Shown here: in pieces, positions 18,136 through 26,005 of the stretch | Layout of the letters: each line of letters opens with the position of its first letter | How positions within the stretch are numbered: the first letter of the stretch is position 1 | From: CALZIK01 sp945787635 | Lineage (GTDB): Bacteria; Acidobacteriota; Thermoanaerobaculia; Multivoradales; JAHEKO01 | DNA: 64,000 nucleotides | Reading direction: 5' to 3' | Assembly: GCA_947259725.1 (NCBI GenBank) | Contig: CAMYNM010000001.1 | Coordinates: 372,001-436,000, forward strand | Made by a program: the position numbers and the translations under genes | Notes under the pieces: generated by a model | What the model saw: only the letters and a program-made list of their open reading frames with translations | The model's database searches: none | What the model was told of the DNA's origin: nothing

Positions 18136-21065
18136 GCGCGCATCTGTGGGCGTTCCTGGGTCTTGGCGCCCTGGTGACGTCACCGGTGACAGCCATCGAG
18201 CTCGAGTCCCGCCAGTCGGACTCGATCAATATCGTCTACGCCGGCCCGCTTTTTGCCTACCTGATCCCGCATATCGCGGCCTGTTCCGAGAACGCGCTCG
18301 CCTTCCACCGCGAGCTCTACGGCTACACGCCCTCCGAGGACGTGACCATCTTCCTCGAGGATTTCTCGGACTTCGGCAACGGCGGCGCGGACACCGTGCC
18401 CACCAACCGGGTCAAGCTGCACGTGGCGCCGTTCAACTACATCTACGACACGATTCCGGCGATCGACCGCATGTTCTGGATGGCCAACCACGAGCTGGCG
18501 CATGTCGCCACCATGGACCAGGGCGCCGGCCGCGACCTGGCCTGGCGCCGGTTCTTCCAGGGCAAGGTGCTGCCCACGGCCGACAACCCGCTCTCGATCG
18601 GATACAACTACCTCACCAACCCACGCTGGAGCTCGCCCCGCTGGTACCGCGAGGGCATCGCGGTGAACCTCGAGACCTGGATGTCGGGAGGCGTCGGCCG
18701 GGTCATGGGCGCCTATGACGAAATGGTGTTTCGCAGCAAGGTTCAGGGAGACGGCCATTTCTACGATCTGGTCGGGCTCGAATCCGAAGGCGCGGCGATC
18801 GACTTCCAGGTCGGCGTCAACGCCTATCTCTACGGCGCCCGCTTCATGGCTTACCTTTCGTACCAGTACGGACCCGAGAAGCTGATCGAGTGGACCCGGC
18901 GCGGGCCCGACACCCGCGCTCACTTCCTGACGCAGTTTCGCCATGTCTACGGCGCCGAGCTGGCGGATGAGTGGCGCCGCTGGATCGAGTTCGAAAAAGC
19001 CTGGCAAACCGGCAACCTCGAGCGAATCGCCCAACACCCCACGACCTCTTTCGTGGCGCTCTCGGACGTGCCGTTGGGCTCGGTCTCCAAGGCTTTTCTC
19101 GACGCCGACTCCGGCAAGATCCTGGTCGCGGTGCGTTACCCGGGCCAGTTCGCCCACATCGCGGCGCTCGATCCCGAGACCGGCGAGCTCAAGAAGCTCG
19201 CCAACGTCCGGGGCCCTGCCCTCTTTTACGTCACCTCGATGGCCTTCGACCCCGGCGGCCGGACGGTTTTCTTCACCACCGACAACAACGGCTGGCGCGA
19301 TCTCAACGCGCTCGACGTCGCCACCGGAAAGACCCGCAGACTGATGAAGGACGCCCGAGTCGGCGACCTGGCGTTCAACCGGCAAGACCGTTCGCTCTGG
19401 GGAGTGCGGCACATGAACGGAATCTCCACCGTGGTGCGAATGCCCGCTCCGTATGCCGAGTGGGAGCAGGTCCATTCGTGGCCCTACGGCAGCGACATCT
19501 ACGAGATCGACATCTCTCCTGACGGCAAGCTGCTCGCAGGCTCGATCGCCGAGGCCGACGGCACCCAGCGGCTCGTGGCCTTCGAAGTCGCAACAATGCT
19601 CGAGGCCGAGATCGAAGAAACCACCCTATTCGACTTCGAGACCGCCTCGCCGGCCAACTTCACCTTCTCACCGGACGGCCGCTATCTCTACGGCACGTCC
19701 TATTACTCCGGCGTCTCCAACGTCTACCGCTATGACCTCGTCGAAGACGATATGAGCGCGCTGTCGAATGCCGAAACCGGATTCTTCCGGCCGGTGCCCC
19801 TGAACGACCAAGAGCTTCTGGTGTTCAACTACTCGGGCGACGGGCTCTCACCGGGCACGATTCCGAATCGGGTGGTCGACCGGGTCAGCGCCATTCGTTT
19901 CCTGGGCCAGGGAATCGTGGAGAAACACCCGATCGTGCGCGAGTGGAAGGCAGCCTCGCCGTCATCGCTGAACATCGCCGAAATGACCACCGAAGGTTCG
20001 TATCGCGCCGGCGCCAGCCTGCGGCTCCGGTCCGTTTACCCGATCGTGGAAGGCTACAAGGACTCGGCGGCCTACGGCCTGCGCATGAGCTTCTCGGACG
20101 CGCTCAACCTCACCGGCATCGACCTCACCACCTCGTTCACCCCCGACGACGAGGAGCTCAGCTCGAGTGAGCAGATTCACGCCGTTCTCGAGTTTCACCA
20201 CTGGAACTGGGACGTCACGGCGAAATGGAACGGCGGCGACTTCTACGACCTTTTCGGACCGACCAAGCGCAGCCGCGAAGGCTACTCTCTGGGCATCGGA
20301 TACACCAAGACCCTGGCCAACGACGAGGCCTGGGCCTGGCGCATCCGACCCGAGGTCGCGTACTACGGGGATCTCGAGGTCCTGCCGGATTACCAGAATG
20401 TCGGCGCCACCTCGGACGAGTTGATCAACGCCAGCGTCGAGCTCGACTACGAGTATTTGAGAAAGTCGCTGGGATCGGTCGAGCACGAGGCGGGCACGCG
20501 ATGGCGGATCATCGCCGACGGCAATTATGCGGACTCGAACCTCGAGCCCCTGCTTCTGACCAGCTTCGACAAGGGCTGGCTCACCGCTCTCGATCACTCC
20601 TCGCTGTGGTTGCGCGCGTCGGCCGGGCAGTCCTTCGGCGACGAGACCAGTTCATTCGGACAGTTTTTCCTCGGCGGCTTCGGCAACAACTACGTGGACC
20701 ACCGCTCCGAGCAGCGCTACCGCGAGTGGTTCGCGTTCCCGGGCGTCGAGCTCAACGAAATCGGGGGCAAGAACTACCTCAAGGCGATGCTCGAGTGGAA
20801 CCTGCCGCCGATTCGATTTCGCAATGTCGGGGTACCCTCTTTGTACCTCAACTGGGTGCGCCTGTCGTTGTTTGGCGGCGCCGTACGAACCAACTTCGAC
20901 GACTCGGTCCTGCGGCGCGATTGGACCAATCTCGGCGCCCAGCTCGACCTCAGGGTCGTGCTGTTCTCGGATCTCACCTCGACCCTGTCGATCGGCTACG
21001 CGAGCGCCGAGGAGCGCGACGGCGGATCGAGCGACGAGTTCATGATCTCGCTCAAGATCCTCTGA
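18105..21065 (+). CDS. Exported metalloprotease-like / beta-propeller / outer-membrane barrel protein
   Basis: A 986-residue protein with a signal peptide (MRLSHLRLVF to SPVTA). The N-terminal third is gluzincin-like: HELAH near residue 128 (HExxH) and YREGIAVNLE about 58 residues later, supplying a Glu ligand. Residues about 330-600 carry TolB/WD-type propeller blades (SPDGKLLAG, SPDGRYLYG, DPGGRTVFF). The C-terminal third looks like an outer-membrane barrel (LGGFGNNYVDHRSEQRYREW and a terminal FMISLKIL, resembling surface-antigen/BamA-like barrels). Probably an outer-membrane protein exposing or tethering a peptidase-like domain; the substrate is unknown. Start uncertainty: the ATG is within the upstream gene's terminator stem, so a downstream start or regulated initiation is possible, although the basic MRLSHLR fits a signal peptide. 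Confidence 0.75.
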   Translation: MRLSHLRLVFCAHLWAFLGLGALVTSPVTAIELESRQSDSINIVYAGPLFAYLIPHIAACSENALAFHRELYGYTPSEDVTIFLEDFSDFGNGGADTVPTNRVKLHVAPFNYIYDTIPAIDRMFWMANHELAHVATMDQGAGRDLAWRRFFQGKVLPTADNPLSIGYNYLTNPRWSSPRWYREGIAVNLETWMSGGVGRVMGAYDEMVFRSKVQGDGHFYDLVGLESEGAAIDFQVGVNAYLYGARFMAYLSYQYGPEKLIEWTRRGPDTRAHFLTQFRHVYGAELADEWRRWIEFEKAWQTGNLERIAQHPTTSFVALSDVPLGSVSKAFLDADSGKILVAVRYPGQFAHIAALDPETGELKKLANVRGPALFYVTSMAFDPGGRTVFFTTDNNGWRDLNALDVATGKTRRLMKDARVGDLAFNRQDRSLWGVRHMNGISTVVRMPAPYAEWEQVHSWPYGSDIYEIDISPDGKLLAGSIAEADGTQRLVAFEVATMLEAEIEETTLFDFETASPANFTFSPDGRYLYGTSYYSGVSNVYRYDLVEDDMSALSNAETGFFRPVPLNDQELLVFNYSGDGLSPGTIPNRVVDRVSAIRFLGQGIVEKHPIVREWKAASPSSLNIAEMTTEGSYRAGASLRLRSVYPIVEGYKDSAAYGLRMSFSDALNLTGIDLTTSFTPDDEELSSSEQIHAVLEFHHWNWDVTAKWNGGDFYDLFGPTKRSREGYSLGIGYTKTLANDEAWAWRIRPEVAYYGDLEVLPDYQNVGATSDELINASVELDYEYLRKSLGSVEHEAGTRWRIIADGNYADSNLEPLLLTSFDKGWLTALDHSSLWLRASAGQSFGDETSSFGQFFLGGFGNNYVDHRSEQRYREWFAFPGVELNEIGGKNYLKAMLEWNLPPIRFRNVGVPSLYLNWVRLSLFGGAVRTNFDDSVLRRDWTNLGAQLDLRVVLFSDLTSTLSIGYASAEERDGGSSDEFMISLKIL

Positions 21066-21143
21066 GCCGCGCCTCCGTAACCGGCCTCCCCCAAGCGACC
21101 CGGCTACCGGTCTACCCGGAACCCGGGCTGGTAGAGTTCCAAG

Positions 21144-22826
21144 GTGCTTCGCATCGTGGTCGCCTCGGATTCGGGCGGGTCTTTTTCCAGAGAGCTCGCC
21201 GAGGAACGGCTGACGATCGGCAGGTCGAGCACCGCGGGGTTGACCCTCGATGACCGGTTTCTCTCTCGCGAGCATGCCGTCTTGCTTCGCGATAATGACG
21301 AGCTCGTGATCGATGACCTCGAGTCCCGCAACGGCACGACCGTCAATGATGTCCGGATCGCGGGACCGACCCGGTTGCAACCGGGAGACCGAGTCGGCCT
21401 GGGCCGCTACACCCTGACCGTCGCGCCCGCGACGACGACCGGGGCCGACGCCGCACACGCCCTGTCTGACTCGCTCGAGGCCAGCATCCTGATACCCGCC
21501 TCGAGGCTCCTGGAACAGGGCTTCGACTTCGCCACACCCGGTGCGAGCGTTCCGCAGGGGGCGGTGAATGAGCTCGAGCGCTATCTCGAGCGCCTGCGGC
21601 TGCTCGACGAGGTGCACCGGTCACTCGCCCGATCTATCTCTCTCGATGAGCTCCTCGAACTGATCCTCGACCGCGTCTTCGATCACCTCGGGCCCGAAGA
21701 AGGCGTCGTCGTCCTCAAACGGGAAGGCGGCACGTACGAGATCGTGGCTCGCCGGAGAGTCCCGGGGCTCGCCGGAAACACCTTCTACTCCGAGACCCTG
21801 ATTCGGGAGGTCGCCGTCAAGCGCCAGGGCGCGCTGGTGCTGGACGCCCAGACCGACCAGCGCTTTGCCGAGGCCGCGAGCATTCTGGGCTCCGGGGTGA
21901 GGAGCATCGTAGCCGCACCGCTCGCGGTAGACGACGAGAGTCTGGGCATGATCGCGATGAGCTCGCGCCTGAGCGAGAGGCAGTTCGAGGAAAGAGATCT
22001 CGAGCTGCTCGGGTCTCTGGCCTCTGTAGCGGCACTGCGAATACGTAACGTCGGCCTCGCCGTTCAAGCCGCCGAACGGCAGAAGCTCGAGGCCGAGGTC
22101 GCGCTCGCCAGAACGATTCAGGAGGAGCTCCTGCCGGCCGAGCTGCCCGAGGTTCCCGGGTACGAGGTCGTGGGAATCAACCGTCCCTCACGCGGAGTCT
22201 CGGGGGATCTCTACCAGGTCGTCGAGACCGATTCACAGGGCAATTTCTATTTCCTGCTCTACGACGTCTCGGGCAAGGGTCTCGCCGCCGCCCTCCTAAC
22301 CGCGACGATCGACGCCCTCGCGGCGGCTCCGATCGCCAATGATCTGCCGGTAGACCGCCTGTTTACCCTGATCAACACGCGCCTGGAGCGGCGAACCTCG
22401 GCGGATCGTTTCGCGACGGCATTCGCTGCCCGAATGAGCACCGCAACAGGCCTGATCGAATACGCGAGCGCGGGACACAACCCGGCACTTCTGGTTCGAT
22501 CCTCCGGTGCGCCGGAGCGCCTGCCCCGGACCGGCCTGCCGCTGGGCGTCATGACCGATGGCCGGTACGAAGCTCGAGAGCTCGAGCTCGCCGGCGGCGA
22601 CCTTCTGGTGGTCTATACCGACGGCATCACCGAGGCCGCGAACCGGCAGACCGACGAGTACGGCCTCGACCGGCTGGAGCAGGTTTGCGCGCAAAACCGA
22701 GACCTTCCGATCGAACGCATCGCCGCCGCCATCGAGCTGGATGTCGCCCAGTTCGCGGCCGGCGTGCCCTTCGAGGACGATCAAACGCTGCTGCTTCTTC
22801 GGCGATCGCCACCGGGGCCGATGTGA
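21144..22826 (+). CDS. FHA-GAF-PP2C (RsbU/SpoIIE-type) phosphatase
   Basis: A 560-residue cytoplasmic regulator. FHA domain at about 1-95 (LTIGRSSTAGLTLDD, LSREHAVL, ESRNGTTVND) recognises phosphothreonine; GAF domain at about 150-320 (EGVVVLKREGG, VRSIVAAPL, DLELLGSLASVAALRI); and a SpoIIE-type PP2C domain at about 330-560 (QEELLPAELPEVPGYEV, SGDLYQVVE, YDVSGKGLAAALLTA, YTDGITEAAN). It would dephosphorylate the STAS antagonist encoded two genes downstream. GTG start at 21144 has a weak ribosome site. First gene of the partner-switching operon running to 25195. Confidence 0.92.
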   Translation: MLRIVVASDSGGSFSRELAEERLTIGRSSTAGLTLDDRFLSREHAVLLRDNDELVIDDLESRNGTTVNDVRIAGPTRLQPGDRVGLGRYTLTVAPATTTGADAAHALSDSLEASILIPASRLLEQGFDFATPGASVPQGAVNELERYLERLRLLDEVHRSLARSISLDELLELILDRVFDHLGPEEGVVVLKREGGTYEIVARRRVPGLAGNTFYSETLIREVAVKRQGALVLDAQTDQRFAEAASILGSGVRSIVAAPLAVDDESLGMIAMSSRLSERQFEERDLELLGSLASVAALRIRNVGLAVQAAERQKLEAEVALARTIQEELLPAELPEVPGYEVVGINRPSRGVSGDLYQVVETDSQGNFYFLLYDVSGKGLAAALLTATIDALAAAPIANDLPVDRLFTLINTRLERRTSADRFATAFAARMSTATGLIEYASAGHNPALLVRSSGAPERLPRTGLPLGVMTDGRYEARELELAGGDLLVVYTDGITEAANRQTDEYGLDRLEQVCAQNRDLPIERIAAAIELDVAQFAAGVPFEDDQTLLLLRRSPPGPM

Positions 22827-22880
22827 CCCGCATGGTAATATCATCGAAACGGTACGACTCGGGGGAGTGAAGGAGGCCGG

Positions 22881-23297
22881 GTGGCGACTCTGCAAGGTGA
22901 GTTTCCACGGAAGCTATCCGCATTACGCGGGCTCCTGGACTTTCTCGGCAGTACGCTGGAAGAACACGCAGTGGATCAAGCATCGATTTTCTGGACTCAA
23001 CTGGCGGCCGAAGAGATATTCACCAATATGGTCCGGCACAATCGTTCGACCGGCAACCGGATCGCACTCCACCTCGAAGTGTCCGCCGACGCGGTGACGA
23101 CGCAACTCACGGACTACGGCGCCGAAGCCTTCGACCCGAACTCGGTACCGGCGGTGGACCCAACTCTCACCGCCGCCGAGCGCACGCCGGGCGGGCTGGG
23201 CGTCTTCATCGTGCGCTCCAAAATGGACGAAGTCGACTACCGCCACGACAACGGTAACATGACGGTCACCATGACCAAGTATCGGCCCATCTCGTGA
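22881..23297 (+). CDS. RsbW-like serine kinase / anti-sigma regulatory factor
   Basis: A 138-residue GHKL ATPase of the RsbW/SpoIIAB type. The N-box is LAAEEIFTNMVRHN (usually E-N-x-x-x-H), and the glycine-rich lid is GGLGVFIVRSKMDEVDY. In known systems it phosphorylates the STAS antagonist and sequesters a sigma factor. GTG at 22881 follows AAGGAGG by 6 nt. It overlaps the STAS gene by 4 bp (GTGA), so production of kinase and antagonist is coupled. Confidence 0.9.
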   Translation: MATLQGEFPRKLSALRGLLDFLGSTLEEHAVDQASIFWTQLAAEEIFTNMVRHNRSTGNRIALHLEVSADAVTTQLTDYGAEAFDPNSVPAVDPTLTAAERTPGGLGVFIVRSKMDEVDYRHDNGNMTVTMTKYRPIS

Positions 23298-23587
23298 CCG
23301 ACACCTTCCAAGCTTCCTGGCCGTCGGATGACGTCGTTTCACTCAGCGGCCGCTTCGACGCGTCCCAGGCCGCCACGGCGGAAGCGGTCCTGGCCCGAGC
23401 CGAGTCCTCGATCACGGTCGATTTCTCCAAGCTCGTCTATATCTCGAGCGCTGGAATCGGGACACTGCTGGCGGCGCACAAACGACTTCAAGAGCGTGGT
23501 TGCTCTCTCAAACTCGTGAACCTGAACGACCATATTCGCGAGCTCTTCGAACTAGCGGGATTCGACATGGTTTTTGAGATCGAATAG
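23294..23587 (+). CDS. RsbV-like STAS-domain anti-sigma-factor antagonist
   Basis: A 97-residue single STAS domain. The phosphoacceptor segment is LVYISSAGIGTLLAAHK; by alignment with RsbV (MDSTGLG), Ser52 is the expected phosphorylation site, while the usual preceding Asp is Ser here. The C-terminal ELFELAGFDMVFEIE matches the family. GTG start overlaps the RsbW-like stop. It is the natural substrate of both the upstream phosphatase and the kinase. Confidence 0.9.
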   Translation: MTDTFQASWPSDDVVSLSGRFDASQAATAEAVLARAESSITVDFSKLVYISSAGIGTLLAAHKRLQERGCSLKLVNLNDHIRELFELAGFDMVFEIE

Positions 23588-23615
23588 GAGACCGGGAACC
23601 AACCGCGAACGTGCC

Positions 23616-24155
23616 ATGAAGGAGCGTAGCGACGAAGATCTGGTTGCAGCTTGCCGGAACGGAGAGACTGCAGCGTTTGCCGAGCTGCTCGATCGCTATC
23701 AGCTCAAGATCTTCAATGCCGCCTATCGCGTGACCGGCAACCGGCACGACGCCCAGGACGTCACCCAGGCCGCCTTCCTCAAAGCCTACGAGAAGCTGGA
23801 TCAATTCGATCCTCAGTATCGCTTCTTCAGCTGGATCTACAAGATCGGGGTCAACGAGGCGCTCAACCTCGTTGGGCGACGGCGCTGGTCCGGGCTCCCC
23901 GAGGTCGAAGTGGCCGACGGCGCCGCCGGTCCCGAACGAAAAGCCCAGAGCCGAGAGATCGGTCGAGCGATTCAGTTCGCCCTGCTCGAGCTCAAGCCGG
24001 CGCTCCGGGTCACGATCATCCTGCGCCATTTTCAGGGGCTTTCGTACCTCGAGATGAGCCAGATCATCGGCGTGCCGGTCAAGACCGTAAAGTCGCGCCT
24101 GTTCACCGCGAGGCGGGAGCTGCGCAGCAAGTTGAGCGGGCCCAGCCTCCTTTGA
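23616..24155 (+). CDS. ECF-type RNA polymerase sigma factor
   Basis: A 179-residue sigma-70 family protein with only regions 2 and 4. Region 2: LLDRYQLKIFNAAYRVTGNRHDAQDVTQAAFLKAY and FFSWIYKIGVNEALN. Region 4: LRVTIILRHFQGLSYLEMSQIIGVPVKTVKSRLFTARREL with its helix-turn-helix. ATG at 23616 (MKERSDEDLV) is preferred to an upstream in-frame start at 23574 because it matches the usual ECF N-terminus. It lies 28 bp after the STAS gene, and its TGA overlaps the PrsW start by one base. It probably directs a stress or envelope regulon. No classical anti-sigma gene follows. Confidence 0.92.
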   Translation: MKERSDEDLVAACRNGETAAFAELLDRYQLKIFNAAYRVTGNRHDAQDVTQAAFLKAYEKLDQFDPQYRFFSWIYKIGVNEALNLVGRRRWSGLPEVEVADGAAGPERKAQSREIGRAIQFALLELKPALRVTIILRHFQGLSYLEMSQIIGVPVKTVKSRLFTARRELRSKLSGPSLL

Positions 24156-25195
24156 TGACGGCACTTCTCGCGGCCACGGGTGCCGGAGGCTGGATCCTCT
24201 GCCTGGTCGTCGGCCTGCTGCCGGTACTGGCCTTTCTGGTCGCCCTGGTCCTGCTCGACAGCTACAAGCTGATCCGCTTTCGAGCCGTGGTGCTCACCGT
24301 CCTGGCGGGAGGTGGTGCCGCGATCTTGTGCCTGCTGATCAACGCGGAAATCTCGAAGCGTCTGAGCTGGGAGTTCTCCACCTACTCACGCTACCTCGCG
24401 CCTCTGGTCGAGGAGCTCGTCAAGGGCTCGGTGATTGCGATCGCGGTCTGGCGACGCCGCATCGGGTTTCTGGTCGATGCCGCGATATGGGGTTTCGCGA
24501 TCGGCGCGGGCTTCGCGGCGGTCGAGAACATCCAGTATTTCCGAATCCTCCCGGAGCCCGATCTCGCGGTCTGGATGGTCCGCGGCTTCGGCACCGCCGT
24601 CATGCACGGGTCGGTGACCTCGATCCTCGCTATCGTCTTTCTGTACCTCTCCGACCGCTACGATTCGGTCTTGCCCCACCTGTTTCTCCCGGGTTGGATT
24701 CTAGCTGCGGGGCTCCACTCTTTCTTCAATCACTTCTACCTCTCACCGAATCTCACCACCGCCGCCCTTCTGGTCGGCACGCCCCTGGTGTTCGCGGTCG
24801 TCTTCGAGGTCGGCGAAAAGGCCACTCACAAGTGGCTCGGCACGAGCTTCGACACCGACCAGGACCTTCTCGGAGCGATCCGGCGCGGCCAGTTGTCGTC
24901 GACTCGAATCGGCGGGTATCTCCGTAAGCTCAAAGGTCGTTTCTCCCCCGCCGCCCTCACCGACATGCTCTGCCTGATCCGCCTTCACGCCGAGCTCTCG
25001 ATCCAAGCCAAGGGCGTCTTGATGATGCGCAAGGCCGGGTTCGAGCCCCCGCCGGACCCTTCGATCCAGAGCCGCTTCGAGGAGCTGGCTTTTCTCGAAG
25101 GCTCGATCGGGCCGACGGGACGGCGCGCTCTGCGCCCGATCTTCTCGATGAGCCATCGTGAGCTCTGGCAGCTTCACATGCTGCGTGGAAAGTGA
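24155..25195 (+). CDS. prsW: PrsW-family intramembrane protease
   Basis: A 346-residue membrane protein with about eight hydrophobic segments. Family active-site motifs: APLVEELVKG (EExxK), WGFAIGAGFAAVEN, GTAVMHGSVTSI, and GLHSFFNHFY. PrsW of Bacillus makes the first cut in the anti-sigma factor RsiW. Here the gene follows an ECF sigma gene directly (TGATG overlap), suggesting it releases that sigma. A cytoplasmic C-terminal extension of about 100 residues (from FDTDQDLL on) is helical, of unknown role. Confidence 0.9.
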   Translation: MTALLAATGAGGWILCLVVGLLPVLAFLVALVLLDSYKLIRFRAVVLTVLAGGGAAILCLLINAEISKRLSWEFSTYSRYLAPLVEELVKGSVIAIAVWRRRIGFLVDAAIWGFAIGAGFAAVENIQYFRILPEPDLAVWMVRGFGTAVMHGSVTSILAIVFLYLSDRYDSVLPHLFLPGWILAAGLHSFFNHFYLSPNLTTAALLVGTPLVFAVVFEVGEKATHKWLGTSFDTDQDLLGAIRRGQLSSTRIGGYLRKLKGRFSPAALTDMLCLIRLHAELSIQAKGVLMMRKAGFEPPPDPSIQSRFEELAFLEGSIGPTGRRALRPIFSMSHRELWQLHMLRGK

Positions 25196-25234
25196 CGTTT
25201 CGGCACGCCGGAGAGACTCGGCTGACGGTGCCGA

Positions 25235-25828
25235 CTACCCGGAGAACCGCGGCAGGAAGCGCGGCACCTTCGCCGCGTACTCTTCGTACTCCCGTCCGAA
25301 TCGCTGCCGGAGCTCGCGCTCTTCGAGCAGGACCATCAGCCAGCCCACCGGAATGCAGGCCGCCAGCATCACGTAGAGCCAGAGATAGTTGACCATCACG
25401 GCGAATCCGGTCACCCCGATCAGGGCGCCGAAGTACCTGGGGTGCCGCACGAGCGCGTACGGACCGTCGGTCAAGAGCTTGGACGAACGCTTCATTGAGA
25501 TCTCGGGCAAACCGGCCAACCCGGGAAAGGTGAGCTTCTTGAGCACCCGTCGATCCCAGATCGCACCGCCCAGGTAGAGCGCGCCGCCAATCGCGATCGT
25601 CGCCGGGTGGTAGCCGTAGTGCGCCCGCATCAGGGGCTCGCGTACCGTCCAGATCGCGTAGACCACGGCGAGGCAAATCGCCGTCACGATCGTGTAGGTC
25701 GGCCAGGGGCCGAGCTGGCGCCAGAAAGCCGCGAAAGGATGAATCAGAAACCAGTACAGGAGGGCCGCCGGGATGGTCGCGAGCATCAGGGCGGCGAGCC
25801 CATCGGCCACGGCTCGGAGCAGATCCAT
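25235..25828 (-). CDS. Isoprenylcysteine methyltransferase-like membrane protein (lipid/protein methyltransferase family)
   Basis: A 197-residue protein with four or five membrane helices and the C-terminal signature of the ICMT/PEMT superfamily: LTDGPYALVRHPRYFGALIG (RHPxY, S-adenosylmethionine binding) and LLEERELRQRFGREYEEYAAKVPRFLP. It probably methylates a lipid or prenyl-type substrate at the inner membrane; the substrate is unknown. Convergent with prsW. Confidence 0.82.
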   Translation of the reverse strand: MDLLRAVADGLAALMLATIPAALLYWFLIHPFAAFWRQLGPWPTYTIVTAICLAVVYAIWTVREPLMRAHYGYHPATIAIGGALYLGGAIWDRRVLKKLTFPGLAGLPEISMKRSSKLLTDGPYALVRHPRYFGALIGVTGFAVMVNYLWLYVMLAACIPVGWLMVLLEERELRQRFGREYEEYAAKVPRFLPRFSG

Positions 25829-26005
25829 TCGAAGAGTCTACCGCCCCCGGGCGCCTTCGGAGCCGAGGGTCTGGTAGCCTTTCGAAAAGACGGCAGACAG
25901 GGCGTGTTCGAGTCATACGACGTAGTCGGGTCGCGTTCTCCGGGACGCCGGCCGGGCAAGGTCGACTCCCGGAGACACCAAGCAATTGCCAGCAAGGAGG
26001 GCAAC

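Noticed and set aside
16985..18229. Long minus-strand open frame (Asn-Ser-Ser-Arg-Ala-Lys-Arg repeats) across the nine-residue-repeat gene
   Set aside because: It is the antisense image of a 27-bp in-frame repeat; the plus-strand gene has a ribosome site, a membrane anchor and a downstream terminator.
23651..24154. N-terminal extension of prsW across the ECF sigma gene
   Set aside because: It lies out of frame over the conserved sigma factor; ATG 24155 starts the first membrane helix of PrsW.
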